A stretch of 64,000 nt of DNA, from positions 11,205,726 to 11,269,725 of the forward strand of contig CM045737.1 in NCBI GenBank assembly GCA_024760905.1. The letters are read 5' to 3'. Every line of letters begins with the position of its first letter. Position 1 is the stretch's first letter. Under the pieces are notes generated by a model. The model was not told where the DNA came from and did not search any database. It saw nothing but the letters and a program-made list of their open reading frames with translations. Below, piece after piece: positions 28,281 to 38,335 of this stretch. The translations under genes were made by a program, and so were the position numbers. This stretch comes from Plotosus lineatus (lineage: Eukaryota; Chordata; Actinopteri; Siluriformes; Plotosidae).

Positions 28281-29865
28281 CTGGAGAGGGATGGGCGCTG
28301 CCAGGCCAAATCAGCCCAAGTTTCGCCATGAAGGCGCCCCAACGACATCCCCAAATGTTAAGGGATAAGTGAAGTGATCCACTTGGCTGTTCTCTCCGGG
28401 TCAAATGGAAAATGATAAAATGACGGTGCAGGTTTACTCCTCTGTCTATTTGCACAGCCAACAGCGCAACACGATATAACCACACTCACTGGTTATTTTC
28501 TATCACTCCGGGGAAGTTAGTAACTGACAAACAACATCCAGTTGGGTAATGTTGAACCACTATTACTTATTTTAAAATGTTTAGCAATGTGGAATGAGCG
28601 AGCGCCGTCCGGATCATGCTGTCCAATATGGCAGATAAACAAAAGTCACGTGGCCCTGTGACGTCACATGCAAAGCCTCAATACTGTACGTAAATGTCTA
28701 TCTACTTCAAAGTGTAAAGTTAGTACTGTATTTAGTAGGGGTGGGTATTGATTAGATTTTTTTGTATTGCAATATATGGCGGTTTCTTGCATGTATTGCG
28801 ACATATAATGCGATATATTGCAAGAAAATTTTTAAATTAAAAGTGAGCCTGTTCTTGACATTATTTATTCTTTATTTCAAAAAGAGAAATCAACAACATT
28901 AAAAACAGTTTTAGTCATTAAAATAAAAATACTAAGCATCAGAAAAAATCCACTTATGAAAATTTCATGTTTTAAACTCTTGCACAAACATTAACACTGA
29001 AATAGAACTGCGTTTTGAGCAAAAAAAGCTATTTAAACATATACACATAACAAACATTAGAATAGTGTAATTGCATCTAATGCTTTTATTGTGAAGCCTT
29101 AATTATTAATATATCTACATTAAATTTTTAAGGCGAGATTAAAGGTGGAGCATCACCCGCACATGTGCATAACTGTATCATGCACAAGTAGAATTCATCA
29201 GACCTGTGACCCTATGAGCAGTAGATTAATTATTTGTGAGACACTCCACCAAAAGTAGGCTCTTGGGTCCAAAAATGAAAAAAAGATTTTTTACACAGAT
29301 AGATTTTTTTTTACACAGATAGAGGAGGCCCAAAGCTGCAAAATGCAGCAAAAAGTTTGTCAATACCTTGAAAACTGACAAAGTTATGTCATTTCTTGTG
29401 TCAGTATTCAACTAAAAATTTCAAAAGACATTTTAGAGAAAAATAAGCACAAAGATTGCACCTCTTCAAAGATCATTAGTCCTTAGCAACCAAACATTTT
29501 TATGCACTTCAGCCATATAAACTTTTAGAAAACATGTGTAGGAAGAACTTTAGGAAAGATGACAAGAGAAATCATCCTCATTTTAATCTGACACGCCCTT
29601 TTTTAACCCATCAGTCGCCCTGGTAACCCCCCAAAATTAACAAAAAAACTACTTTTTTTCATTTCTGTTTATTCCAATAAGATCAGTATGTATCTTTTTG
29701 ACCATTATATAAAGGTTCAAATGCTTTCAAATGATACTGATTGAAAAAAAAAAACACTGTCAGGTTCAAACAATCACACTGAAATTAAGAAAACTATATA
29801 TATAAGATAACCATATAACAAAACTCTCTGATCTCTTTATACAAGTAAGCTTCATCAACTCTGCC
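28281..29865. other. Intergenic sequence, no gene recognised
   Basis: The motif GTGACGTCACATGC (CRE-like) lies near 28659, and taggggtgggtattgattag near 28735 looks like a fish hAT-type left end. No matching right end was found. A-rich runs and the repeated piece tttttacacagatagattt (about 29288) are the only other structure. Confidence 0.4.
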
Positions 29866-29869
29866 CTCA

Positions 29870-30035
29870 GCATCATCATCTTCATCTATATCCTGCTCAG
29901 CAGATAAGATCACATCTTCTTCACAAACACCACTCATCACACTTTTATTAACTCTTCTTCATCAACATCAAAATCAAAATATTCATCAACACAGCTGGCA
30001 TCATCATCAGTTTGTTTATACGTCAAAGGTATGAA
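29870..30035 (-). pseudogene. Acidic coding-like remnant
   Basis: The minus strand from 30035 reads MKCFIPLTYKQTDDDASCVD then EYFDFDVDEEELIKV and a stop. The next frame continues MSGVCEEDVILSAEQDIDED. The acidic bias, with a stop and frame change, looks like a decayed N-terminus of a DNA-transposon protein (piggyBac-like is one option), but no domain is identifiable. Confidence 0.25.
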
Positions 30036-30039
30036 ACAT

Positions 30040-30345
30040 TTCATACCCCCATTTCACTGGAGTGTGGCAGACTTGAGGAAGCAAAACCGTAGTCATCCTC
30101 CAACGTTCCTCAATCAGTCCGTCATCTTCCGTGTCCTTCCGAAGGTATTCCTCCTCTTCCGTCAGGCCAAAATTTTACGCAAACGTGCTTTTGCACATGT
30201 TCAAAAGCACGTTCACGGAAAAAAAAATTCCGAGAGCGTTCCCTTTTGGTTCCGTGATCTTTCCTTTTATAGCGTAAGTGTCCCTTGACTTATCCGCAAG
30301 TCTTCCCTCCTCTTCCGTATGGTCAAAAGCAGTGAAGAGAGCTGA
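30040..30345 (+). repeat. Phased-GGAA repeat element, copy 2
   Basis: It starts CCCCATTTCACTGGAG and ends gtcaaaagcagtgaagag. TTCC (the complement of GGAA) begins at 30106, 30127, 30137, 30148 and 30157, then 30228, 30239, 30250, 30261, 30303 and 30313. The intervening steps are filled by one-base variants. A 32-bp palindrome lies at 30182-30213. It has the same layout as copy 1, in reverse orientation to it. Confidence 0.75.
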
Positions 30346-30397
30346 TTATTAGAATGAGGTGTTTGAGCACAATTTATTTGCTGGTGGGTTTAGAGGG

Positions 30398-30487
30398 GAC
30401 AGGATTGAGAGGAGATTGGGTTGAGAGAGGACAGGATTGAGAGAGGACAGGATTGAGAGGGGACAGGATTGAGAGGAGACAGGATTT
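30398..30487. repeat. 16-bp minisatellite, about 5.5 units
   Basis: The unit GACAGGATTGAGAGRG is repeated head to tail with few changes; the second unit is the most diverged. Confidence 0.85.
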
Positions 30488-30612
30488 AAAGGGCTGATTA
30501 TCTTCTGCAAAATGTTTCTACAGCAAGCTTGTACATCGAGTTCGCTGTGATTTTTACTGTCAAGGATGTTGTTTTTGGTTGAGTTTGTGTGTGTGACTCC
30601 ACAAGTTATGTG

Positions 30613-30616
<4 letters not shown>

Positions 30617-30652
<36 letters not shown>
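30617..30652. repeat. (ATT)n microsatellite
   Basis: Twelve uninterrupted ATT units. Confidence 0.95.
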
Positions 30653-30653
<1 letters not shown>

Positions 30654-30769
30654 CATCATGTTATCCAGAGGTGGGAATTTGGATGAGGAAGACTCCAAAT
30701 TGTGGATCTTGGATTTTATTTTTCACTTTATGATTTTTTACATCATTTTTGGAAATAAAATACTCTTTC

Positions 30770-31085
30770 TTTTATTTTTCCTTTCGGCCTTTTCCCCTTT
30801 TTCAGGGGTCGCTAAAATCTAAACATATACAGAATATGTTTTACTATACACCGTAATCTACAATCTATGTGACGTCATAAAACCCCGAAAGGAATAGACG
30901 ATATAATAAGATTCAAGATTCTTTATTGCCATTTGCGCTTTTTACACACAGGAATTTCTTGTGCGGTCGTGCAGAGTCAAAGTTGTGGAAAAGAAAAAAA
31001 AAAAGAAAAACAGGAGGAGGCACAGAACAGCAAAAAGTAATATAGTATGAATAAATAATATAATATATTCATAATACAATATGAA
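30770..31085 (-). repeat. Two LINE 3'-end scraps
   Basis: At 30775-30825, cctttcggccttttcccc then caggggtcgct is the antisense of the LINE/SINE-1 tail. At 30905-31070, aagattcaagattctttatt then aggaatttcttgtgcggt is the antisense 3' end of an L2/Rex1-like LINE with its AATCTTG tail. Confidence 0.55.
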
Positions 31086-31149
31086 TAAATTATTACTGTC
31101 TTTAATCATTTAGTGGCTTCCACTCCTCCTTATACAACATTGCTTATTA

Positions 31150-31491
31150 ACAATAAATACGTCACGTGTCCGGGAAAGGCGCTCGCGTTATCGATGGTGA
31201 CGCGGCCAACGATCCAACTTCCAACTCATCTTGAAAACCTGGCATGTGGGCGGAGCCATCAGTATGCGTGATTCTTATTGGTGTTCGAGCTTACCTCTCT
31301 GAAAAGGGGCGGAGCTAGAGAGGCCTAGCGCCGACAAGAGGACTAAAAGCAGCAGAGGAAGAGCGACAAACGGTCGGGTGGCAGAGCCGCTTACACACCC
31401 CTCCACTGTCAGTGAAAAATTTTAACTTCACCACTTGATTTTGTTGGGTTGAGAGTAAACGAGGAGACGGTGTGGAATAAAAGAAGCGAGG
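31150..31491 (+). promoter_or_regulatory. CpG-rich promoter and 5' UTR of the plus-strand gene
   Basis: GC content and CpG density rise sharply here against AT-rich surroundings. GTCACGTGTC (E-box) lies near 31161. GGGCGG boxes lie at 31248-31253 and 31307-31312, and an inverted CCAAT box (ATTGG) at 31277-31281. No TATA box is seen, so a dispersed start near 31320-31380 is likely. It is repeat-free. Confidence 0.6.
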
Positions 31492-31515
31492 ATGTTGGTC
31501 CCCGCGGGAAGATAA
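31492..31515 (+). promoter_or_regulatory. Upstream ORF overlapping the main start (TAATG)
   Basis: ATG at 31492 opens seven codons (MLVPAGR) and the TAA at 31513-31515 shares its last A with the main ATG at 31515. Such an arrangement can lower or regulate translation by termination and reinitiation. Whether the transcript includes 31492 is not shown. Confidence 0.5.
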
Positions 31516-31567
31516 TGAAGAGGCTGTGTGTGTTGTTGTTGTGCCTCAGTGTAGCTCTCCTGTGCTG
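31515..31567 (+). CDS. First coding exon of an unidentified secreted or membrane protein
   Basis: The exon codes MKRLCVLLLCLSVALLC plus two bases, then the strong donor GTGAGT at 31568. Read on without splicing, the frame gives W and a stop, so splicing is required. The peptide has the n-region, leucine-rich core and small residues of a signal peptide. It sits at the end of a CpG-rich promoter. No following exon was recognised up to 64000, which would make intron 1 longer than 32 kb. The gene product cannot be named from a signal peptide. Confidence 0.6.
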
Positions 31568-32228
31568 GTGAGTCAGTTCACTTTACAAACTAATAACACT
31601 TGTAATATTATTTTTTAAATGTTTATACACAATCGCTTTGATACCAGGGAGGTGCTGTGGTATTGTATTGGTAGCCTAACTCTGTGAAATACCCGGATGT
31701 TGTTGTTTACTGGCCTTGTGCTGTTGCTCTGTCAGCTTTACCTTCATGCTAACGAGCTATTCAGAGCAATAAACGTCCTGCTGAAGTAAAATTTCTAGAT
31801 AAGTATACATTGAGATGATTATATGTGTTCTCGACGTCTGCCTGCTTGATAAAAGTCTTGTCTGGATGCTTAACCCCCGTGTTAAGTGGCTATACTGTGT
31901 GGACTGCACCATGCATGGTGCTCCCATATGGCTCAAGTCAATCTAGTCTGTAGGGTTAAATCACTACACTGAAGGGGCGGTACATCCGGTACAGAATAAT
32001 ATCCAACCCATTTCTGCATCAAAACAACGATGAAACCTCCTCTCAAATGAAATCTCGTATCGTTTTCGTGACTGGTGAATGAGTTAAGCTTAAACCAGTT
32101 CTGAAAGTTGAGTGTAGTCTGCGGTCTAGGTCAGCCTTGATTAGTTCACTCCGCCCCCATACCAACGTCACAGTCAGCATCCTCACATATTCAGGAGCAG
32201 GGGTGTTGAACCCATGATCATTGAGGGG
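31568..32228 (+). other. Start of intron 1, unassigned
   Basis: No repeat or exon is recognised. CpG density falls off within about 300 bases of the donor. Confidence 0.5.
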
Positions 32229-32560
32229 TCATATCCATTCATTTACTGAACTGCTTAATCCTAATTAGAATCCCGGGAAGACTGGAGCCAATCTCGGCTG
32301 ACTCTTGGTGAGGACGGAGTACACCCTAGACAGCTTGCCAGGTCATTGCAGGCCTGATAACGCGCACAACCATTCACACCCACTCTTACACCAAGGTGTG
32401 GGTTGAAACAGCCAAGAAACCCACCTTGGATGTTTTTGGACTGTCAGAGGAAACCCATGCAAATGTGGAGAGAACAGGCAAACGCCACATGGAAATGCCT
32501 GAGCTGGGACTCGAACCCGGGACTTCCTTGCTGTGAGGCAGACAACAGCAAAATATATTT
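32229..32560 (-). repeat. SINE-2 copy, nearly full length
   Basis: In plus order it reads tgcttaatcctaattagaat, gtacaccctagacagcttgc, ttggatgtttttggactg, then gggactcgaacccgggactt and the antisense head. The left third is the sequence that serves as tail B on SINE-1. Confidence 0.8.
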
Positions 32561-32952
32561 TCAGCTGAACTTTAGTGGGGAGTCTGGGGGTGGGGTCCAG
32601 GGCGGAGCCTGTTTGCTATCTACAGTTGGTCAACATATCATCTAATGCATAGACTAATTAATTGGAATATAACTATTTGTAAACATGTGTATTTGCAATA
32701 TTTTTTATATACAGACTTGAGAATAGGTCAACCATGGCTCTATGTTTTGTGTTGTATAAATGAAAGCTGAAGAAAAATACACAAATATTTCCTGTAAATC
32801 ATTTTACAAATTTATGAAACATTTTCAACTAACAGTCCGAACCTGCTAGTTACGAATTACTGTTGAGATATTGCTCAGTTAAATAACGACGACAGTGTTA
32901 ATTTATGACAACCATCACCAATGTATTGAGTATTTTCAAATTAAACATGAAT
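32561..32952. other. Intron 1, unassigned
   Basis: AT-rich, with no gene or recognised repeat. Confidence 0.5.
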
Positions 32953-32963
32953 TACTTGCGTTT

Positions 32964-33655
32964 AGGGCCAGTAGTGGTATAGGGTGCTGGATCGCTGATC
33001 CAAAGGTTGGGGGTTTGAGTCCCACTCTCCACAAGGTTGTCACAGTCCCCCCCCCCCCCCCCCAAGTGCAGCTGGTTTATCAAAGGCCGGCCATGTCTCC
33101 GACTGTCTATGGCAGGGGTCACCGACCTTTTTGAAACCGAGAGCTACTTCTTGGGTACCAATTAATGCGAAGGGCTACCAGGTCAAAACACACCTCTGAA
33201 ATTACAAATTTGCTCAATTTACCTTTAATTATATGTTATCATTAATAATTAATGATATTTATCTATGTGAAGATATTGATTTGATTTAAAATATATTCAA
33301 AAAAATTAGATGCAGCTCAATGGAGAGTGGCGCTATGGAGCTGTGGGCCTGTCCTAAAACTAGCAGTGAACAGGTCCGCGGGCAACTTATAGTGTCCTTG
33401 CGGGCTACCTGGTGCCCACGGGCACCACGTTGGTGATCCCTGGTCTATGGTGTGAGGCATGTAAAAGAACCATTGCTGACTTTCGTAAAGAGTAGGCTGC
33501 AAAGCCGTCGGCGTGTTTCCGCCCTGTGATGGCCTGGTTCTCAGCCTGGCGAGCTATTCAGGGTGTACTTTGCCCTCGCCCGAAGTTGGCTGGGATGGGC
33601 ACCAGCCTCCCCGCGACCCGAATTAGGATTAAGCGGTTACAGAAAATGATGATGA
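32964..33655 (+). repeat. SINE-1, tail B, interrupted by a hAT element
   Basis: The head (AGTGGTATAGGGTGCTGG, B box GGTTTGAGTCC), body and tail B are all present once the hAT at 33113-33442 is set aside, leaving 362 bp. TACTTGCGTTT flanks it at 32953-32963 and 33656-33666. A C run lies at about 33048-33063. Confidence 0.9.
33113..33442. mobile_element. hAT-type nonautonomous element
   Basis: The ends CAGGGGTCACC and CAGGGATCACC are inverted, and GTCTATGG is duplicated on both sides (33105-33112, 33443-33450). The 8-bp duplication and CAGGG termini are diagnostic of hAT. The length is 330 bp with no coding capacity. Confidence 0.92.
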
Positions 33656-33666
33656 TACTTGCGTTT

Positions 33667-33829
33667 GGCTGCAAATAAAATAAAAATAAAATTCCCAAAC
33701 ATATTAAACTGTCATCAACAATGTCTGTAGGTTTGTCACACAATGATTTTACCAATACAGATTACTTTTAAGTTACATTTCAATGGGATTTCACGTAATC
33801 TAAACGAAATAAATATTTAGTAATTACCT
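33667..33829. other. Intron 1, unassigned
   Basis: Nothing recognised. Confidence 0.4.
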
Positions 33830-34110
33830 CTGAGTGTGCTTGTCTGTCGGCCGTAAGTGAAATACATCCACGAGGTCCATAATTGATCAGGTCATTGCAA
33901 TAAACACAAAAGACCTTGCTGGTGACGTCAGAGTTCTTTATGAAACTCGCCAAAGGTTCCGATACGTTCTGAGTCTGTTTGCCCGATTTTCACCTCAAAT
34001 TTCACAATCTTTTCTAGCCATTCCCACGTCAACATATTTTTAACATCCTTATCTATTTCTGACACGTGGGCTTGCTCTTCTTTCGTTAAGGTTCACACCA
34101 TTTTAAACAC
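33830..34110 (-). pseudogene. Possible BED-like zinc-finger fragment of a DNA transposon
   Basis: The minus strand reads LTKEEQAHVSEIDKDVKNML, TWEWLEKIVKFEVKIG, then in another frame NSDVTSKVFCVYCNDLINYG and PRGCISLTADRQAHSE. The CxxC followed by a hydrophobic stretch resembles the BED-type fingers of transposase-related fish proteins. The frame change and missing downstream domains mark it as a relic. The family is uncertain. Confidence 0.35.
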
Positions 34111-34218
34111 AGCACGCTGTCGTTTGCATTGAACCGGGTCACTTTACATGAAGCTGTGTCAAGTCACTTTACATTAAGCTTGAAACAGCCAATCAATAAG
34201 CGGCTTGCAATATGTGAG

Positions 34219-34431
34219 GCGCTCCACCGAAAGTAAGTGCTTCGAGCAAGTTCACTTGCTTGTGCTTGAGACAAAGCGTGGTATATCCGGACTTGCGGTC
34301 TTTCAAGTGAGCAAGTGCGCCGTTGAATACTTGTTTTGTACTCAGCCTTCACTTGCTCACTTGAAAGATCGGAAGTCCGGATAAGCCGCGCTTTGTCTCA
34401 AGCACAAGCAAGTGAACTCGCCAGAAGCGCC
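34219..34431. repeat. Inverted repeat, arms of about 70-80 bp
   Basis: The segment 34247-34317 (AGTTCACTTGCTTGTGCTTG, CTTTCAAGTGAGCAAGTG) pairs with 34350-34420, with a 32-base loop. Weaker pairing extends outward to GGCGCT at 34219 and its partner AGCGCC at 34426-34431. It could be a small foldback element; no clear target duplication was found. Confidence 0.8.
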
Positions 34432-35529
34432 GCTATACCCCCCCTAAAATTTTCTCCTCATATTTAGATGATTCACAGAAATGACAAATTTGAGATAAAA
34501 ACCACGGAATTCCATGAATCTGCAGAAAATTGTCATTTAACGGCAGACATGCTGAGGGTCATATTACTAAGTTTAAAGGTGATCAAGGGCAGAATCATCA
34601 CTGAAATTATTATTATTTTTTTAAAGGTTAACCATGAAGTCTGCATGGCAAAATGATTAAGGACCCCCCCCCCGAATTTCTTTATTCACTTGCATTACCT
34701 GACCATACTTCATCCTGCAGCACCCCATGTTGCATATGTGCAACAAATTCTAATTAGAAGTCCTATGTTGCTTTCTGTGACTGGGCTTTATGGGGTTAAC
34801 ATGGACAAACGAGCATGCAATCATTCTGGTGTCACAAATGACTCACTGTTAGCTGGAAATAGGCCGCTGCCACCTAGTGGATGGATGATAAATTAGGTTT
34901 CATGGTGATGGTTGATGCAATGAATGTAGGATAATCATTCCTTGAAAGCTCTTGCAGGCCAGATTGTGCTCTATAACCAAATCAAAGTCAGTGTAAATAA
35001 AATAATGTTTTTTTCAATATTACAGTTGGCAGGTAGACTTTTTTTTTTGGTGGTGTTTGTCTGTTTGTGAACAACTTTAAAAAAAAAAAAAAAAAAAGCA
35101 TGAATAGATTTTCCTAAAACTTCTGTGAAGGTAAATGGGTCTTTGCAAAGCTTAAATGTCATTTTGCAATCAATACCATGTAAACGGTTGCGTTACTGCT
35201 ATAGATGAAGTACCAAAGTTGTTTGATCACGAGAAAACAGGAGAGGGACTGTCCTTCTGTTGTGATGTATGCTCTCGAAGTGATTTTTAGTTTAGTATTT
35301 TTTGGCAGGGAGCACCTCGTTCAAGTCGTATCGCCTTTAAACAGGATTATATCTGATGGTGTATTTATAGATGGGTATGCATTTTCCTATTCAAATCCTG
35401 ACCACAAAATTTCAGTAAATCTACACCATACACAAATTATATAAAAATATATTTTTATGCTATTGTGACTTCATAGTTTTCTTTTAAGAAACATACAGGT
35501 TTCTGTAAAATATTCCGGATCAGCATCGG
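34432..35529. other. Intron 1, unassigned
   Basis: A C run lies near 34665 and an A run at 35079-35097. No exon, RNA gene or named repeat was found. Confidence 0.5.
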
Positions 35530-35885
35530 TTTCAACCTGTCAAGCTCATGCCTTCATGGCTCATAGAGGGTCTGCCTCATAGTAAGAACATCCTGGGTTC
35601 AATGTTCAGGGAGGGTGTTTCTGTGAGGAGTTTGCATGGTGTTCCAGTGCTTCAGCGGATTTTCTTTATATACTCTTATGTCCTCCCACAGTCCAAAAAC
35701 GTGCATATTAGATTGTTACACATTTTCCCCCTCACTGTTTATGTGAGCGTGTGTGGGTTGCTCCTGTAATAGTCATGGGAGCTGTTCACACTGTTCCCGG
35801 CCTGTGCCCAGTGTTGGCTAACATTGGCTCCAGCCTATTCGTGACCCGAGTAGGTTTCGGCCTTTTGCGTGAGCGAGCGAGTAAC
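35530..35885 (+). repeat. SINE-2 copy
   Basis: A degenerate head (ctgcctcatagtaagaac, gggttcaatgttcaggg) is followed by ggagtttgcatggtgttcca, cctcccacagtccaaaaacg and the end ttcgtgacccgagtaggttt. It is older than the SINE-1 copies. Confidence 0.65.
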
Positions 35886-36328
35886 TGCCAGTTCAGATGT
35901 AGAAGAACTTGTACATTCATAGTAATAATTGTACACTCCCTCCCTTCCACCCCTTGAACCAACGCAGGCAGTCTTGATGTGTCACATCTGTCCCTTCTTT
36001 TTCAACTAAAAATATAAATATTATATACATATAAATATTTGCGATGATACAACAATGCTCCCTTTTCATTTTGGAGATGTTACTGATTATTCCCATTCAC
36101 GGCTTTTAAAAACTTAGAATCTTAAATTGAGATGTAGTGTAGGTATGCTGAAGGCATCACAGTTCACTTCTGCTCCAGAAATCTCTGAAGTTGTTGTTAA
36201 TGTTTGTTAAACGCATTTTTTCTTTAAGTAATACAATTTATTTGGATAAAGAAACTGCTGCTTTTAAAAAAAAATCTCTTTATGTAAATGCAATGAGTCC
36301 AAAAAATACATTTCTTTCAAGTTCAAGT
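35886..36328. other. Intron 1, unassigned
   Basis: No gene or named repeat was seen. Confidence 0.5.
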
Positions 36329-36640
36329 CAGGGCAGCAGTGTACCGGTGGTAAGGTGGTAAATTCCTGATCCTAAGGTTGGGGGTTCAAGCCCAACTGTC
36401 AACGGGTATCACAGCTGTCCCCGCAGTGCAGCTAACTGGGTTATCAAAGGCCGGCCATGTGTCTCACCGTCTTTGGTGTGAGGTTCATGGAAAAGACTTT
36501 TGTCAAGTTAGCTGCGGAGCCATCAGCAATTTTCCGTCCTGCGATGGCTTGGCGACCTGGACAGGGTGTACTCTGTTCTTGCCCAGAGTCGGTTGAGATG
36601 GGCACCAGCCTCCCCTGTGACCCTAATCAGGGTGTGAAAT
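36329..36640 (+). repeat. SINE-1, tail B, diverged
   Basis: The head contains the B box GGTTCAAGCCC; the body gcagctaactgggttatcaa and tail B (agggtgtactctgttctt, atgggcaccagcctcccc) follow. It ends at ctaatcagggtg. Confidence 0.8.
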
Positions 36641-36944
36641 TAGCGCCGGTCCACCAGCATTTTTGTGGGCGGTCTGGAAAAATCCAACCCAATACTGGCC
36701 CCCGTGTCAGGCAGAAGGCCCTTTCAGTAAAATGAACAATCCGCCGCTGCCTAAGATATGACCCTAAGATAAGACGAATAGTTACAGGCCGTTCGTATTT
36801 TGTTTCCATTGGTGTGACATCTTTTGGCAACGGGGAAAATTACGGTGCAATAAATTGGTGTCAACTCATTAGTAGTATTGGAAATCATAATATCGATAAT
36901 TTTGGGTTGTCATTATGTAGTAAATCAATAAAGCGCTTAAGCTC

Positions 36945-37200
36945 CTTATCAGAAGCTAGAGAAGATGCAGGGCGTTTGAGTGGCATCATCGTGCTTAAAT
37001 AATCATTACAAACACTAAAAAAAGTGACTTCACAATTAAAGCAATCATGTTGTGTGCAAAGGAGGAAAGAACACATCACAGAGGTGTACACATCATCTGC
37101 AACCAATCAGCAGGAGGGAGAAACAAAAGCTCTCAGCCATCGGGTAAATTTGAATTGTGTGACGGTAACTTCCGGGTTTGCCGCTAATCTGCGAGTATAA
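36945..37200. mobile_element. T1 element, right-half fragment
   Basis: The strings agctagagaagatgcagggc, gtttgagtggcatcat and accaatcagcaggagggag match the right half of the T1 element at 6795-7335. Its terminal CAGTAGG motif is gone. Confidence 0.6.
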
Positions 37201-37479
37201 TAACAATTTAACTGAAACTAACGGTGACAAAGTGAACTGGCTTTGTAAAAGTGTAAAAAAACTGACCAAAGTGACGCTGGACCGAGTAGCACTAACATCA
37301 GAGATAATGAAAGGAATCGACGTCCAAAGAGGACTTTTCAGGACCAATGACTCCACCCACGCTTTGAAAGTTTGAGTTAATGCACTACTTTCATGTTATT
37401 TAAAGCTAACTATGTAGCACTAATACTGTAATAGGCCTGAGTACAACCCCCCCCATATATATATATACATACATACATA
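37201..37479. other. Intron 1, unassigned
   Basis: No gene was seen. A short C run and a TA/CATA microsatellite precede the next element. Confidence 0.5.
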
Positions 37480-38267
37480 CAGTGATACCTCAGCTCACGA
37501 ACATAATTGGTTCCCAGAAAGTGTGTGTGAGGCGAAAAGTTCGTCTTCCGAACATTTATTTCCCATAAGAAACCATTAAAATGAGAATAATCCGTTCCCA
37601 GGTCCCCATAAAACATAATTTTCTACTAAATAAGCCTTAAAACTACACAAAAATATACCTTATTTTATGTATAATAAATGTCTATTGTATTGTAATTAAA
37701 GAAATAAACTGTACTGTATAATAAAGTCGTTTTATTTACCTTTGTGATGGTAGTTGATGGCTTGATGGAATGGAGTGGGAGGAGGAGGGAGGGAGGGACT
37801 TACTGTTTGGAAGGAGTGTTTGGAAACGCCTACTGTTTGGAAACACCCTTAGCCACACACGCACCCTTAATAGCTTCCTTGTTCTTAAGGATGGGAGCAA
37901 TGGTAGACTTAGCGTACTGGTACTGGGACGCTGAGTCACACAAACGCACACCTCGTTCGTGTTTTTCAATGATCTCCGCCTGTGGTGGGGTCTTTTTCGG
38001 TCCCATAATGGCAAAAGTACACTCAATATGGTCCAAAATGTCTATCAAACACAAACCACTTCCGCACTCAAAGAAAGGGGGTGACGAACTGTGACGCCGT
38101 GAGCGTGCGTCAGCTTCTCGTGGCCGCCACCGTGGTGCTGTTCGACCGCGTGGTTTGATTCGTCCATCGAAAACTAGTTCGTCAGCAGAGACTATATGCT
38201 CGCAAATTTAATGTTCTTGAGGTGAAAAGTTCGTGAGCTTAAGCGTTCGTCAGCGGAGGTTTTACTG
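37480..38267. mobile_element. T4: Tigger-like element with a transposase remnant
   Basis: The ends CAGTGATACCTCAGCTCACG and CAGTAAAACCTCCGCTGACG are inverted. TA precedes the left end at 37478-37479; the right side continues into (TG)n. The length is 788 bp. The minus strand carries a pogo-type N-terminal domain. Confidence 0.8.
37833..38006 (-). pseudogene. pogo/Tigger transposase N-terminal domain fragment (T4)
   Basis: From 38006 it reads MGPKKTPPQAEIIEKHERGV, LCDSASQYQYAKSTIAPILK and NKEAIKGACVAKGVSKQ. The spacing matches the psq helix-turn-helix of TIGD/pogo transposases. The catalytic DDD region is missing, so it cannot mobilise anything. Confidence 0.7.
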
Positions 38268-38285
38268 TGTGTGTGTGTGTATATA

Positions 38286-38325
<40 letters not shown>

Positions 38326-38335
38326 ATATGCGCGC
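38265..38335. repeat. (TG)n/(TA)n/(CG) microsatellite
   Basis: A TG run, a TA run and a short GCGCGCGC tract follow one another. Confidence 0.9.
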
